A stretch of 64,000 bases of DNA from Streptomyces bathyalis (GCF_015910445.1 NZ_CP048882.1:2604001-2668000), one strand, 5' to 3'. Shown: positions 35,443 through 44,309, counted from the stretch's first letter. The notes: a model not told the origin generated them from the letters alone. Made by a program: numbers and translations.

Positions 35443-36986
35443 CGCTCAGCACCCCCTTCCCGCTGTCCCGGAACGGCGTCCTGCACCGAGTCCTGAACGT
35501 CCCCGTCGTCGGAGCCTTCGAGATGGCCGCTGGCGGCGCCGGTCATGGCGGAGCCCAACTCCTCCGGAGTGATGGTGGCGGGGTCGGCGTCCGCGACGAG
35601 GCGGCCGCGGTACATCACGCGCAAAGTGTCGGAGAGCCCGATCAGCTCGTCCAGGTCGGCGGAGATCAGCAGCACGGCCAGGCCCTCGCGTCGTGCCTCA
35701 CGTATCTGGTCCCAGATCTGCGCCTGTGCGCCGACGTCGACACCCCGCGTGGGGTGTGCGGCGATGAGCAGCTTGGGATGGTGGCTCATCTCCCGCCCGA
35801 CGATCAGCTTCTGCTGGTTGCCGCCGGAGAGCGAGGCCGCGGTGACCTCGATGCCCGGCGTGCGGACGTCGTAGTCGGCGACGATGCGGGCGGTGTCCGC
35901 CCTCGCCCCCGCGATGTCGAGCAACTGGCCCTTGCTGTTGGGCGCTTCGGTGACGTGCCCGAGCATGCGGTTCTCCCAGAGGGTGCCCTCCAGGAGCAGT
36001 CCGTGCCGGTGCCGGTCCTCGGGGATGTAGCCGATGCCGCCCTCGCGCCGCTCACGCGTGGAGCGCGCCGTGACGTCCTTGCCGTCGAGGGTGACGGTGC
36101 CGGCGTCGAGCGCGCGCATGCCCATGACGGCTTCGACGAGTTCGGCCTGGCCGTTGCCCTCGACGCCCGCGACGCCCAGGACTTCGCCCTTGTGGATGGT
36201 GAACGTGATGTCGTCCAGCACCTCACGCACCGGACCGTCGGCGTCGTCAGCGCACAGCCGCAGCCCGTCGACCGTCAGCATCGACGCGGTCGTCACCGTC
36301 GACTCGCGGGTCTCGGGCGAGGGCAGTTCGCTGCCCACCATCAGCTCGGCGAGCTGCTTCGGCGTTGTCTGCTCCGGCTTCACGGACGCGACGGTCGTGC
36401 CGCGCCTGACGACCGTGATGTCGTCGGCGACGGAGAGCACCTCTCCCAGCTTGTGCGAGATGAACAGCACCGTGAGGCCCTCGGCCTTCAGCTCCCGCAG
36501 GTTCTCGAAGAGAGCGTCGACCTCCTGCGGGACGAGCACCGCCGTGGGCTCGTCGAGGATCAGGGTCCGCGCACCGCGGTAGAGGACCTTGAGGATCTCC
36601 ACGCGCTGCCGGTCGGCGACGCCCAGGTCCTCGACGAGCACGTCGGGGCGGATGCCCAGCCGGTACGCGTCCGACAGCTCCTTGATCTTCTGACGGGCGC
36701 GGGTGCCGATCCCGTGCAGGCCCTCGGCGCCCAGCACGGTGTTCTCGAGCACCGTGAGGTTGTCGGCCAGCATGAAGTGCTGGTGCACCATGCCGATTCC
36801 GCGCTCGATGGCGTCGCCGGGGGTCGCGAACGAGACCTGTTCGCCGTCGACGGCGATGGTGCCCTCGTCCGGCTTCTGCATGCCGTAGAGGATCTTCATC
36901 AGGGTCGACTTGCCGGCGCCGTTCTCACCGACGAGGGCATGCACCGTGCCACGGCGGACGGTGAAGTCGATGTCGTGATTGGCCAC
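35439..36986 (-). CDS. Nucleoside ABC transporter ATPase (two nucleotide-binding domains)
   Basis: 515 residues from the first canonical start (GTG, giving MANHDIDF). NBD1 has Walker A GENGAGKST and Walker B LILDEPTAV. NBD2 has a degenerate Walker A (GVEGNGQAE), signature LSGGNQQK and altered Walker B (LLIAAHPTRG), as in RbsA-like sugar/nucleoside ATPases. The same frame stays open upstream and encodes AVELRGITKRFPGV, the expected first strand of the domain. So the true start lies upstream, most likely an ATC codon at 37101-37103 eight bases after AGGAG, giving about 39 more residues. No canonical start suits that position. Confidence 0.9.
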   Translation of the reverse strand: MANHDIDFTVRRGTVHALVGENGAGKSTLMKILYGMQKPDEGTIAVDGEQVSFATPGDAIERGIGMVHQHFMLADNLTVLENTVLGAEGLHGIGTRARQKIKELSDAYRLGIRPDVLVEDLGVADRQRVEILKVLYRGARTLILDEPTAVLVPQEVDALFENLRELKAEGLTVLFISHKLGEVLSVADDITVVRRGTTVASVKPEQTTPKQLAELMVGSELPSPETRESTVTTASMLTVDGLRLCADDADGPVREVLDDITFTIHKGEVLGVAGVEGNGQAELVEAVMGMRALDAGTVTLDGKDVTARSTRERREGGIGYIPEDRHRHGLLLEGTLWENRMLGHVTEAPNSKGQLLDIAGARADTARIVADYDVRTPGIEVTAASLSGGNQQKLIVGREMSHHPKLLIAAHPTRGVDVGAQAQIWDQIREARREGLAVLLISADLDELIGLSDTLRVMYRGRLVADADPATITPEELGSAMTGAASGHLEGSDDGDVQDSVQDAVPGQREGGAER

Positions 36987-37174
36987 GACGCCCGGGAACC
37001 GCTTGGTGATGCCGCGCAGTTCGACGGCGGGCCGGGAGGCCGAGCCGTTCTCTGTGCCCGCCGCGTCTGCGGCCGCCGGGGGGCTGCTGCTGGACGTTGA
37101 GATGACGCACTCTCCTGAAACGCTGCAGTTCAGTGGAGGGTTCGAGCCCGTACGGGCAGGGGCGGGACGGTCAC

Positions 37175-37213
37175 GGGCGCATCCACAGGCAGCCGCTGCC
37201 TGTGGATACGCCC
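37175..37213. terminator. Attenuator/terminator hairpin between BMP and ATPase genes
   Basis: A 12-bp perfect stem ATCCACAGGCAG with its complement, extended by five further pairs after one mismatch, has a 3-base loop. It lies inside the operon between the BMP lipoprotein stop and the ATPase gene, so it may lower expression of the membrane components relative to the binding protein. Confidence 0.7.
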
Positions 37214-37297
37214 GATCCCGGAATCCGTACCGCCTCCCGTTCCGTGCACGGGAGTTGCGGCCGGCCCGCCGTCACTCGCAGCGGACCGGCAGCAGGG

Positions 37298-38329
37298 TCA
37301 CGGGGTGTCCTTGACCTTGATCTTGCCGTCGATGATTTCCTTCTTGGCCTTGTCGATGTCGCTCTGGATGTCATCGATGAAGCCCCCGGAGGTGGCCAGC
37401 GAGACGCCGTCCTCCTTCAGGTCGAAGGCGGTGGTGCCCTTCATGGGCTTCTTGTCCTCGACGCTCTTGATCAGGTCGTAGACGGCGACGTCCACGTTCT
37501 TGACGGCGGAGGTGAGGATCGCGTCCTTGTACTTCGACAGACCGGGCTGGGTGTACTGGTCGGAGTCCACTCCGATCGCCCAGGCACCCTTCTGCTTGCT
37601 GATCTCCTCGATCGAGCCGACACCGGACTGGCCCGCGGCGGAGTAGATCACGTCGTTGCCGGACTCGAGCATGCCCTTGGCCTTGTCCTTGGCGGCCGCC
37701 GGGTCGTTGAAGCCCTTGGTGTTCGTCGGGTACAGGTACTGCGAAGTGACCTTGACCTTCGGGTCGGTCTCCTTCACGCCCTGCTCGAAGCCCGCCTGGA
37801 ACTTCTGGATCAGCGCGTTGTTGACGCCGCCGATGAAGCCGACCTCCTTGGTCTTGGTCTTCTTCGCCGCGGCGACGCCCGCGAGGTAGGACGCCTCGTG
37901 CTCGGCGAAGACGAGACCGGCGACGTTCTTCCCCTCCGACGGGGAGTCGACGACACCGAAGGTGGTCTTCGGGAACTTCTTGGCGACCTTGTTGATCGAC
38001 TTGCCGTAGTCGAAGCCGACGCCGATGACCGGGTTGAACCCGGCCTCCGCGAGCGAGGTTATGCGCTGCTCGCGGTCCGCCTCGGTCTCGTCGTTGCTGG
38101 CAGTCATCTCCTTGAACTTGACGCCCAAGTCCTTCTTGGCCTTGTCGACGCCACGCGCCGCCGCCTGGTTGAAGGAGTGGTCGTCACGGCCGCCGACGTC
38201 GAAGGCCAGGCCGACTCCCTTGTCCTTCTTGCCGGCGGAATCTGTAGAACTCTCACCGCACGCGGTGGCGGTCAGGGCGAGGGCCGCGGTAGCGGTGACC
38301 GCGGCTGCAAGCTTGGTTACCCTGCGCAA
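37298..38329 (-). CDS. BMP-family nucleoside-binding lipoprotein
   Basis: Extracellular substrate-binding protein of the nucleoside ABC importer, 343 residues from the TTG at 38329, preceded by AAGGGGA. The signal peptide RRVTKLAAAVTATAALALTATAC gives a lipidated Cys in TATACGES. The mature protein shows the BMP/PnrA fold: VGLAFDVGGRDDHSFNQAAARGV, VIGVGFDYGKSINKVAKKFP, AGVAAAKKTKTKEVGFIGG and VIYSAAGQSGVGSIEEIS. A longer upstream start would place ~26 charged residues before the signal. The nucleoside-regulon palindrome lies 60 bases upstream, so this is the first gene of the operon. Confidence 0.92.
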   Translation of the reverse strand: MRRVTKLAAAVTATAALALTATACGESSTDSAGKKDKGVGLAFDVGGRDDHSFNQAAARGVDKAKKDLGVKFKEMTASNDETEADREQRITSLAEAGFNPVIGVGFDYGKSINKVAKKFPKTTFGVVDSPSEGKNVAGLVFAEHEASYLAGVAAAKKTKTKEVGFIGGVNNALIQKFQAGFEQGVKETDPKVKVTSQYLYPTNTKGFNDPAAAKDKAKGMLESGNDVIYSAAGQSGVGSIEEISKQKGAWAIGVDSDQYTQPGLSKYKDAILTSAVKNVDVAVYDLIKSVEDKKPMKGTTAFDLKEDGVSLATSGGFIDDIQSDIDKAKKEIIDGKIKVKDTP

Positions 38330-38388
38330 GAGGACGTCCCCTTCGGCTCTTGGAAGCGCCTCTTCCGGCGCTGGCTTCCGGCACAGAT

Positions 38389-38400
38389 TAACGCGCGTAG
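38389..38400. promoter_or_regulatory. Nucleoside-regulon palindrome, site 4 (BMP/ABC operon)
   Basis: TAACGCGCGTAG followed by A: 10 of 12 bases match the perfect site, keeping the ACGCGCGT core. Read on the minus strand it is TCTACGCGCGTTA, located about 60 bases before the BMP start. Confidence 0.68.
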
Positions 38401-38616
38401 ATTTCACGTAAAGACCTGCCGGAATGCTGTTATCGGATCGGTGCCAAGGGGGCTGCGCCCCCGGTCAGCAACGGTGCGGTGCGTGGGGCTGGCCGGGGCT
38501 CGCCATCGGTCCGTGCGTGGTGGCGGGGGCGTGCCGCGTCGCTGGGGCTTCCCGGTGTGCACTGTCGGTTCGTCTTGGGTGGCGGGGGCGTGCCGCTCCG
38601 GGGGGCATGTCCGGGC
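38401..38616. repeat. GC-rich outer flank of element copy B
   Basis: Imperfect repeats of words such as GTGGCGGGGGCGTGCCG (twice) and GCCATCGGTCCGTGCGTGG lead up to the inverted-repeat end of copy B. Matching words precede copy C. No gene seen. Confidence 0.5.
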
Positions 38617-39072
38617 GGCATGATTTACGGCCGACCACTGGGAACCAGATTGCGAGGTTCGCATCGGCCACAAATCACGTTTAAGCCCGGCCCAAGCCCC
38701 CCTGCGCGTCCCGCCCCCTCCGCGTCGTTCAGCGACTCTCCCCCGGTGGGACCAGATCCGTAGCCTCCCCTCCGGCCCGGGCCCGGCCAACGTCGTTATC
38801 GGCGAACCAGCCCCCATGGCAGACGAGTTGCACCATCGCGACTCGGCGAGCGGCTGGAGGAGGCCACCGGCCGGAAGCCGCGGTGGGCGGTCGGCCCATC
38901 GGACGACGGCGTACCGGTACGAGAGGAGCAGCCGCGAGACGGCAGGAGGGTGTGGGTCGTGGAGGGGGATGGTTCCGGGGCCATTGGGGTCTCCCCAGCG
39001 AAGCGTGGGGAAGTGATTTGTGCCGATGCAGAGCTCACGAACTGGTTCCGTTGGTCGGCCGTAAATCATGCC
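38617..39072 (+). repeat. Dispersed intergenic element, copy B
   Basis: 456 bases from GGCATGATTTACGGCCGACC to its complement. The 92 bases 38755-38846 are identical by eye to 58585-58676 in copy C. The right end contains the small hairpin CCCCAGCGAAGCGTGGGG before the terminal repeat. It sits between the BMP promoter and the terminator of the M20 gene. No transposase or conserved frame. Confidence 0.82.
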
Positions 39073-39177
39073 GCCCCGGGGCCACCCCCGGAACGGCCCG
39101 CACCCGCCACCACGCACAAACCCGAGGCGCACACCGGCAAGCCCCCGCAGGGACCCGCACCCGGCACCCACAACGAA

Positions 39178-39216
39178 GGTTCGCCTCCGGTCCGCACAAC
39201 GGACCGGAGGCGAACC
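39178..39216. terminator. Terminator of the M20 amidohydrolase gene
   Basis: A 17-bp perfect stem GGTTCGCCTCCGGTCCG with its complement around CACAA, 31 bases beyond the minus-strand stop. Confidence 0.85.
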
Positions 39217-39246
39217 GTGTGGCGGCAAGCACCAGGCGCGAGCCGC

Positions 39247-40530
39247 TTACGCCGGGGGTGGGGTGTCCAGGAGGGCTGCCGCCGTGAAGAGTTCGACGCC
39301 GACCGTGATCGCCGCCTCGTCCACGTCGAAGTCGCCCTGGTGAAGGTCCCGCGGGTGCCGGTCCCCGGGGGGCCGGACGCCGAGGCGGGCCATCGCGCCG
39401 GGGACATGCTCCAGGTACCAGGAGAAGTCCTCGCCGCCCAGGCTCTGTTCGGTGTCCTCGACCGTGGGCGAGCCGCGCCGCGCCGTCATCGCCGTACGCA
39501 ACAGCTCAGTCGTGCCTGCCTCGTTGACGACCGGTGGCACACCCCGCACGTACGTGATCTCCGACTTGGCGCGGTGCAGCGTGGCCGTCTCGTCGATGGC
39601 GGCGTGCACGAGGTCGGGCGCGTCCCGCCAGGCTGCGAGGTCCAGGCAGCGCAGGGTGCCGGAGAGCTCCGCCCGCTGCGGCACGACGTTGCAGGCGTGG
39701 CCGGATTCGATCCGTCCCCACGTGAGGGCCATGCCGGCGCGGGCATCCACGCGGCGGGAGAGCAGCGCGGGCACCTCGGTGACGAGCTTCGCGGCCGCCG
39801 TGACCAGGTCGGTGGTCAGATGTGGCCGCGCGGTGTGGCCGCCGGGCCCGCTGAGGCTCACCTCGACGCGGTCGCACGCGGAGGTGATGGGGCCGGGGCG
39901 CAGCCCGATACGGCCGGCGTCGACGCGCGGGTCGCAGTGGACGGCGAGGATCCGGCCGACGCCGTCGAGCGCCCCGCCGTCGATCGCGTCGGTGGCCCCG
40001 CCCGGCAGGACTTCCTCGGCGGGCTGGAACAGGAGCCGTACGGAACGCGTCAGGTGGCCCGCGCGGGCCAGTTCCGCGAGGACGAACCCCGCGCCGAGCA
40101 CGACGGTGGTGTGCACGTCGTGGCCGCAGGCGTGCGCGCGGTCGGGGACTGTCGACCGGTACGGGACGGACTTGGTGTCCGGGATCGGGAGCGCGTCGAT
40201 GTCCGCGCGCAGCGCCAGCATCGGGCGGACGCCGTCCCATCGCTCGGCGAGGCCGGGGTGGATGTCGCAGATGAGGCCGGTGCCCATCGGCAGGGTCCGG
40301 GGCCGCAGACCGGCCTGCTCCAGGCGGGCCTTGATCGCGGCCGTCGTGCGGAACTCCTGGTTGCCGAGTTCCGGGTGCATGTGCAGGTCGCGCCGGAACG
40401 CGACGAGTTCCTCGCGAAGCTCGTCGGAAAGTCTGCCGGGCAGCTCGGGCACCACGCCCAGCAGGGCTGCTTCGACTGCTGCTTCGCCGGTCGGGTCCAC
40501 CTCCGGCTCGGGGGACAGGACTCTGTTCAT
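39247..40530 (-). CDS. M20-family amidohydrolase
   Basis: Peptidase M20D-type amidohydrolase (N-acyl-amino-acid or hippurate hydrolase-like), 427 residues. Metal-site motifs are FRRDLHMHPELGNQE, ALRADIDALPI, HACGHDVHTTVVLGAG, LLFQPAEEVLPGGATD and SLGGEDFSWYLEHVPG, with the bacterial-exopeptidase dimerisation domain (SGPGGHTARPH) between. The substrate is not predictable. The ATG at 40530 is 6 bases after TACCCT on the minus strand, supporting a leaderless transcript and this start over one 33 bases upstream. Confidence 0.9.
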   Translation of the reverse strand: MNRVLSPEPEVDPTGEAAVEAALLGVVPELPGRLSDELREELVAFRRDLHMHPELGNQEFRTTAAIKARLEQAGLRPRTLPMGTGLICDIHPGLAERWDGVRPMLALRADIDALPIPDTKSVPYRSTVPDRAHACGHDVHTTVVLGAGFVLAELARAGHLTRSVRLLFQPAEEVLPGGATDAIDGGALDGVGRILAVHCDPRVDAGRIGLRPGPITSACDRVEVSLSGPGGHTARPHLTTDLVTAAAKLVTEVPALLSRRVDARAGMALTWGRIESGHACNVVPQRAELSGTLRCLDLAAWRDAPDLVHAAIDETATLHRAKSEITYVRGVPPVVNEAGTTELLRTAMTARRGSPTVEDTEQSLGGEDFSWYLEHVPGAMARLGVRPPGDRHPRDLHQGDFDVDEAAITVGVELFTAAALLDTPPPA

Positions 40531-40646
40531 ATCCGCAGGGTAGGCGTTTTCAGGCCACCGCATGCAGCCGATGTCGGAAAGTTCAGCCCCTCAGGGGACA
40601 AAAATTTTTGAGGATGGCGATTATGTCCTGATGGAGGTGGGTATAC

Positions 40647-42011
40647 CTACGCGCTCGCCTGGCCCGCCTCCCTGGAGACCGACGTGCGTGACGGCTGCTG
40701 CGGCGGGGTCGCGGTCTCCGCAGGCCCGGTGCGGCCGGACGCGGGTCCGACCACTGTACGGCCCGCCGCCCCCTGGCCCTCCGGACCGCCGAGTTTGCGC
40801 ACCCGGCGTGCACTGTCCGTGACCCCCGAGAGGAAGCCCTCGGCGCGGGGTGAAGCGCCCGCCGTGAACCACGTGCGGTCCACCTCGCAGACCGCCACCG
40901 AGACGGGCGTCCCGGCCAGGGCCAGTGGCAGGGTGTGCACGACGGTGGAGGGGAAACTCACAACCGTCCGGCCGATGGGCCCGCGCCTGGCGACGAGTTC
41001 CAGCGGCAGGTCGGGCCGGACGATCTCGAGTCCCGTCGCCGACTGCACGCGCTGGAGCTTCTCGTTGCTCTCGCGGCGGTGGGCGAAGTAGCGGGTGGCT
41101 CCGTGCGTACGCGCCAGGTCCGCCACCCCTTCGAGATAGCGCTCCAGATCCACGACCCCGGTTTCCACCAGGGAGGTGCCCACCAGGTCGGTGCCGCGGG
41201 TCAGCCGTGGCGGACCGAAGCGCGAGCGGGTCCAGGCGAAGTCGTTGGCGGCGACGGTGACGCCGAGCTCCCGCAGACGCCCGTCGGAGGCGTCCACGGG
41301 CATCGAGCTGAAGATCTCCACCCGGCGGGCGCGCTCGCTGTGACGGCGGCCCGGTCCCTCCCCCGCGTCCGACGGAGAGACCCGTGGTGCCTCCGGCTGC
41401 GGGCCCCCCGGGGTGAGCCGCGCGCGGGCCCGCCGTGCGAAGGGCGCGAAGAGAACGGCCTGCGCTGCCGCCTGCGGCCCGGCCGGTGCCGAGCCCTTGC
41501 GGTGCCAGCGCACCAGGCGTTCCCCGCCCGCGAGTTGGGAGACGAACTCCATCGTCGCGGTGCCGTCGTCGACCACGACGACGCTGCGCGCGGACGTGAG
41601 CGTGAGCAGCAGCTGCACGTACCGCGAGAAGGGGTCGCCGATGACGACCCGGCGCGCACGCCGCAGCTCACGCACGAGCGAACCGATCGTCTTGATCGGC
41701 GCGGTGGGTCCGCCGCGCGCCTCCTCCCACCGCACGGAGACGCCCTCGTCACGCGCCAGTTCCGCGACACGGCGCAACTGGCCGCGCGTCATGGGGTCGT
41801 GGGGGGAGAGGACGATCACGGTGAGGCCGGGCACCTCCGCGGCGGCTTCCGCCGGGCCGGCTTCAACGGAGCCGGGCGCAGCGGGGATCACCGCCGCGGA
41901 GTGCGCCCACTCCAGGACGTTGAGGAGCTGTACGGGGCTCTCCACGAAGGCAAGCGTGGCGCCCGGCCTTCTTCCCCGGGCGCGGGCCCCGTCCCGTCCG
42001 CTTCGGCTCAC
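40647..42011 (-). CDS. Sialyltransferase-like glycosyltransferase of the nonulosonate cluster
   Basis: 454 residues with the pattern of bacterial poly/sialyltransferase folds. ATLAFVESPVQLLNVLEW opens an N-terminal Rossmann domain; VVVDDGTATM (residues ~146-155) fits the D/E-D/E-G motif; YFAHRRESNEKL stands where the HP motif lies; VVSFPSTVVHTLPLALAG carries the C-terminal Ser/Thr motif. The last ~45 residues are low-complexity. It follows neuB by 20 bases and would plausibly transfer CMP-activated nonulosonic acid to a wall glycopolymer (inference). GTG start. Confidence 0.78.
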   Translation of the reverse strand: MSRSGRDGARARGRRPGATLAFVESPVQLLNVLEWAHSAAVIPAAPGSVEAGPAEAAAEVPGLTVIVLSPHDPMTRGQLRRVAELARDEGVSVRWEEARGGPTAPIKTIGSLVRELRRARRVVIGDPFSRYVQLLLTLTSARSVVVVDDGTATMEFVSQLAGGERLVRWHRKGSAPAGPQAAAQAVLFAPFARRARARLTPGGPQPEAPRVSPSDAGEGPGRRHSERARRVEIFSSMPVDASDGRLRELGVTVAANDFAWTRSRFGPPRLTRGTDLVGTSLVETGVVDLERYLEGVADLARTHGATRYFAHRRESNEKLQRVQSATGLEIVRPDLPLELVARRGPIGRTVVSFPSTVVHTLPLALAGTPVSVAVCEVDRTWFTAGASPRAEGFLSGVTDSARRVRKLGGPEGQGAAGRTVVGPASGRTGPAETATPPQQPSRTSVSREAGQASA

Positions 42012-42031
42012 GTCGCGGCTCCGTCGGCCCG

Positions 42032-42976
42032 TCAGACTGCTGCCGGCTCACGCTCGGCACCGTCGGCTCCAGCCTCCTCGGCCTCGGCGACGACGCCCTT
42101 GACCCGGCGCAGCTTCTCCATGGGCTTCAGCTCGCTCTCGTAGACCTTCTTCACGCCGTCTCCCAGCGAGTCCTCGATGGTGCGGATGTCGCGCACCAGC
42201 CGCTGGAGGCCGCCCGGCTCGACCGACGCGGCCTGGTCGGAGCCCCACATGGCGCGGTCGAGGGTGATGTGCCGCTCCACGAAAGCGGCGCCGAGGGCCA
42301 CCGCGGCGAGAGTGGTCTGCAGACCGGTCTCGTGGCCGCTGTAGCCGATGGGCACGTTCGGGAACTCGCGCTCCAGGGTGTGGATCATGCGCAGGTTCAG
42401 CTCGCCCGCCTGTGCGGGGTACGTCGAAGTGGCGTGGCAGAGCACGATGTTGGCGCTGCCGAGCACCTCCACCGCGTGCCGGATCTGCTTCGGGGTGGAC
42501 ATCCCCGTGGAGAGGATCACGGTGCGGCCGGTGGCGCGCATCGCGCGCAGCAGCTCGTCGTCGGTGAGCGACGCGGAGGCCACCTTGTAGCAGGGCACGC
42601 CGAACTTCTCGAGGAAGGCGACGGACTCCACGTCCCACGGCGAGGCGAACCAGTCGATGCCGCGCTTCTTGCAGTGCTCGTCGATGGCCCGGTAGCCGTC
42701 CTCGTCGAACTCGACGCGGTGCCGGTAGTCGATGTAGGTCATGCGGCCCCAGGGGGTGTCGCGCTCGACGTCCCACTGGTCGCGCGGGGTGCACACCTCG
42801 GGGGTGCGCTTCTGGAACTTCACGGCGTCGCAGCCGGCCTCGGCGGCGGCGTCGATGAGCGCGAATGCGTTCTCGAGCTCGCCGTTGTGGTTGATGCCGA
42901 TCTCGCCGGTGACGTATACGGGCTGTCCGGGGCCGACGGTCTTGTCACCGAGGCTGCGCAGACGGTTGGTGCTCAT
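42032..42976 (-). CDS. neuB: Nonulosonic acid synthase (NeuB family)
   Basis: 314 residues. Condenses phosphoenolpyruvate with a hexose (ManNAc, mannose or their phosphates) to a nine-carbon keto acid. Motifs include YVTGEIGINHNGELENAFALIDAAAEAGCDAVKFQKR, WFASPWDVESVAFLEKFG, CYKVASASLTDDELL, ILSTGMSTPKQI, CHATSTYPA and IGYSGHETGLQT. Most NeuB proteins end in an antifreeze/SAF domain of about 60 residues; here the protein stops soon after the barrel (KPMEKLRRVKGVVAE), so this domain is missing. The ATG at 42976 follows GGAGAA. Context favours Kdn synthesis for teichulosonic acid. Confidence 0.9.
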   Translation of the reverse strand: MSTNRLRSLGDKTVGPGQPVYVTGEIGINHNGELENAFALIDAAAEAGCDAVKFQKRTPEVCTPRDQWDVERDTPWGRMTYIDYRHRVEFDEDGYRAIDEHCKKRGIDWFASPWDVESVAFLEKFGVPCYKVASASLTDDELLRAMRATGRTVILSTGMSTPKQIRHAVEVLGSANIVLCHATSTYPAQAGELNLRMIHTLEREFPNVPIGYSGHETGLQTTLAAVALGAAFVERHITLDRAMWGSDQAASVEPGGLQRLVRDIRTIEDSLGDGVKKVYESELKPMEKLRRVKGVVAEAEEAGADGAEREPAAV

Positions 42977-43016
42977 GAGGACGGTTCTCCTCCATCTCAC
43001 TTGTTGCTGAGGTCAG

Positions 43017-44309
43017 TTACAGGGACGGCCCGAGGAGCCATGAGGCGATCTCGCGGATCGCGCCCTCGCCCCCCGGCGTCGAAGTGATCGCGCGTGCTGC
43101 CTCGCGTACGACCTCGTGCGCGCCCGCGACGGCCACGGGCCAGCCCACGAGGTTGAAGCAGGGAAGGTCGTTGACGTCGTTGCCGACGTAGAGCACGCGC
43201 TCAGGGCCGATGCCCTTCTCCTCGCACCACTGCTTGAGTGCGAGGTCCTTGCGGTCGATGCCGTGGAGTACGGGGATCCGCAGCTTGCGGGCCCGTGCGG
43301 CGACGACCGGGTTCTCCTCCGTGGAGAGGATCAGCAGCTCCAGACCGTCGCGTCGGAGCGCGGCGATGCCGAGGCCGTCGCCGCGGTGCACGGCGACCAG
43401 TTCCCGTCCCTCGGAGTCGATCAGCACCCTGTCGTCCGTCTGGGTGCCGTCGAAGTCGAGCACGACCGCGTCCACGTCCTCGCGGGCCGGCAGCACGCGG
43501 GGGCGCGCCGCGTCGAGCAGCGGCGCGAGCGCGCGGGCGCGGGCGAGGTCGTGCGGGTCGTCGATCTCCAGGACGCGGGCGGGGTCCGTACGGACCGGCT
43601 CGGTGCGTCCGAAGAAGCGGTGTCCGGCCTTGCGGAAGCCGGCGGCGTCCATGGCGTACGCGGCGCCGGTCTCCAGCAGGTCCTGCGGGCGGTCCTGGCG
43701 GCGCGGCCGGAAGGCCTTGTCGTGGTTGACGCCGAAGCCGCCGGTGGCCTCGGCGGAGCTGCCGCCGGAAGCCGCGTCCGCGGCGTCCGCGCTGCCGGCG
43801 GTGCCCCCCGCGTCCGGGCCGTCGCGCCAGATGAAGCCGTGGAAGGGGGCGACGGTCAGGGCGCTGTCCGCGCCGCCCTCGACGACCGCTCCGGCCACCG
43901 CGTCGATGTCGTCACGGGTGATGAACGGGCTCGTGCACTGCACGAGCAGCACCGCGTCGACGGGGACTCCGGAGCGGGACTCGCAGATGTCGACGGCGTG
44001 CAGGACCGCGGCCTCGCTGGTCGCGGTGTCTCCCGCTATCTCACCGGGCCGCTCCACCACCTGGGCGCCGGCCGAGCGTGCGGCGGCGGCGATGTCCGAG
44101 TCGTCGGTGGACACGGCCACGTCCGTCACCAGGTCCGCTGCGAGGCACGCCCGTACGGCCCTGGCCACCAGCGGCTCGCCGCCCACGGTGGCGAGGTTCT
44201 TCGCGGGCACGCCCTTCGACCCGCCGCGTGCGGGGATCACTGCGAGGACGCGGCGGGCGCGTGCCGTGGCGGCGTTCGTCCCGGGTCCTGTCGCGGACAG
44301 CTCGGTCAT
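43017..44309 (-). CDS. CMP-nonulosonate cytidylyltransferase fused to HAD phosphatase
   Basis: 430 residues, two enzymes in one chain. Residues ~15-250 are the NeuA/KdsB-type cytidylyltransferase: VLAVIPARGGSKGVPAKNLATVGGEPLV, LVQCTSPFITRDDID, FFGRTEPVRTDPAR and EIDDPHDLARARAL. An Ala/Gly/Ser-rich insert interrupts it near residue 175. Residues ~270-430 are a KdsC-like HAD phosphatase: VVLDFDGTQTDDRV (D-x-D), LSTEENPVV, RKDLALKQW and YVGNDVNDLPCF. Together they could dephosphorylate the 9-phosphate and activate the sugar with CTP. The ATG at 44309 follows GAGGAG by eight bases. Confidence 0.9.
   Translation of the reverse strand: MTELSATGPGTNAATARARRVLAVIPARGGSKGVPAKNLATVGGEPLVARAVRACLAADLVTDVAVSTDDSDIAAAARSAGAQVVERPGEIAGDTATSEAAVLHAVDICESRSGVPVDAVLLVQCTSPFITRDDIDAVAGAVVEGGADSALTVAPFHGFIWRDGPDAGGTAGSADAADAASGGSSAEATGGFGVNHDKAFRPRRQDRPQDLLETGAAYAMDAAGFRKAGHRFFGRTEPVRTDPARVLEIDDPHDLARARALAPLLDAARPRVLPAREDVDAVVLDFDGTQTDDRVLIDSEGRELVAVHRGDGLGIAALRRDGLELLILSTEENPVVAARARKLRIPVLHGIDRKDLALKQWCEEKGIGPERVLYVGNDVNDLPCFNLVGWPVAVAGAHEVVREAARAITSTPGGEGAIREIASWLLGPSL

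Noticed and set aside
35523-37100. Long plus-strand open frames across the ABC ATPase, permeases and the BMP gene
   Set aside because: High-GC antisense shadows with biased His/Arg/Asp composition and no family features; the minus-strand genes are unmistakable.
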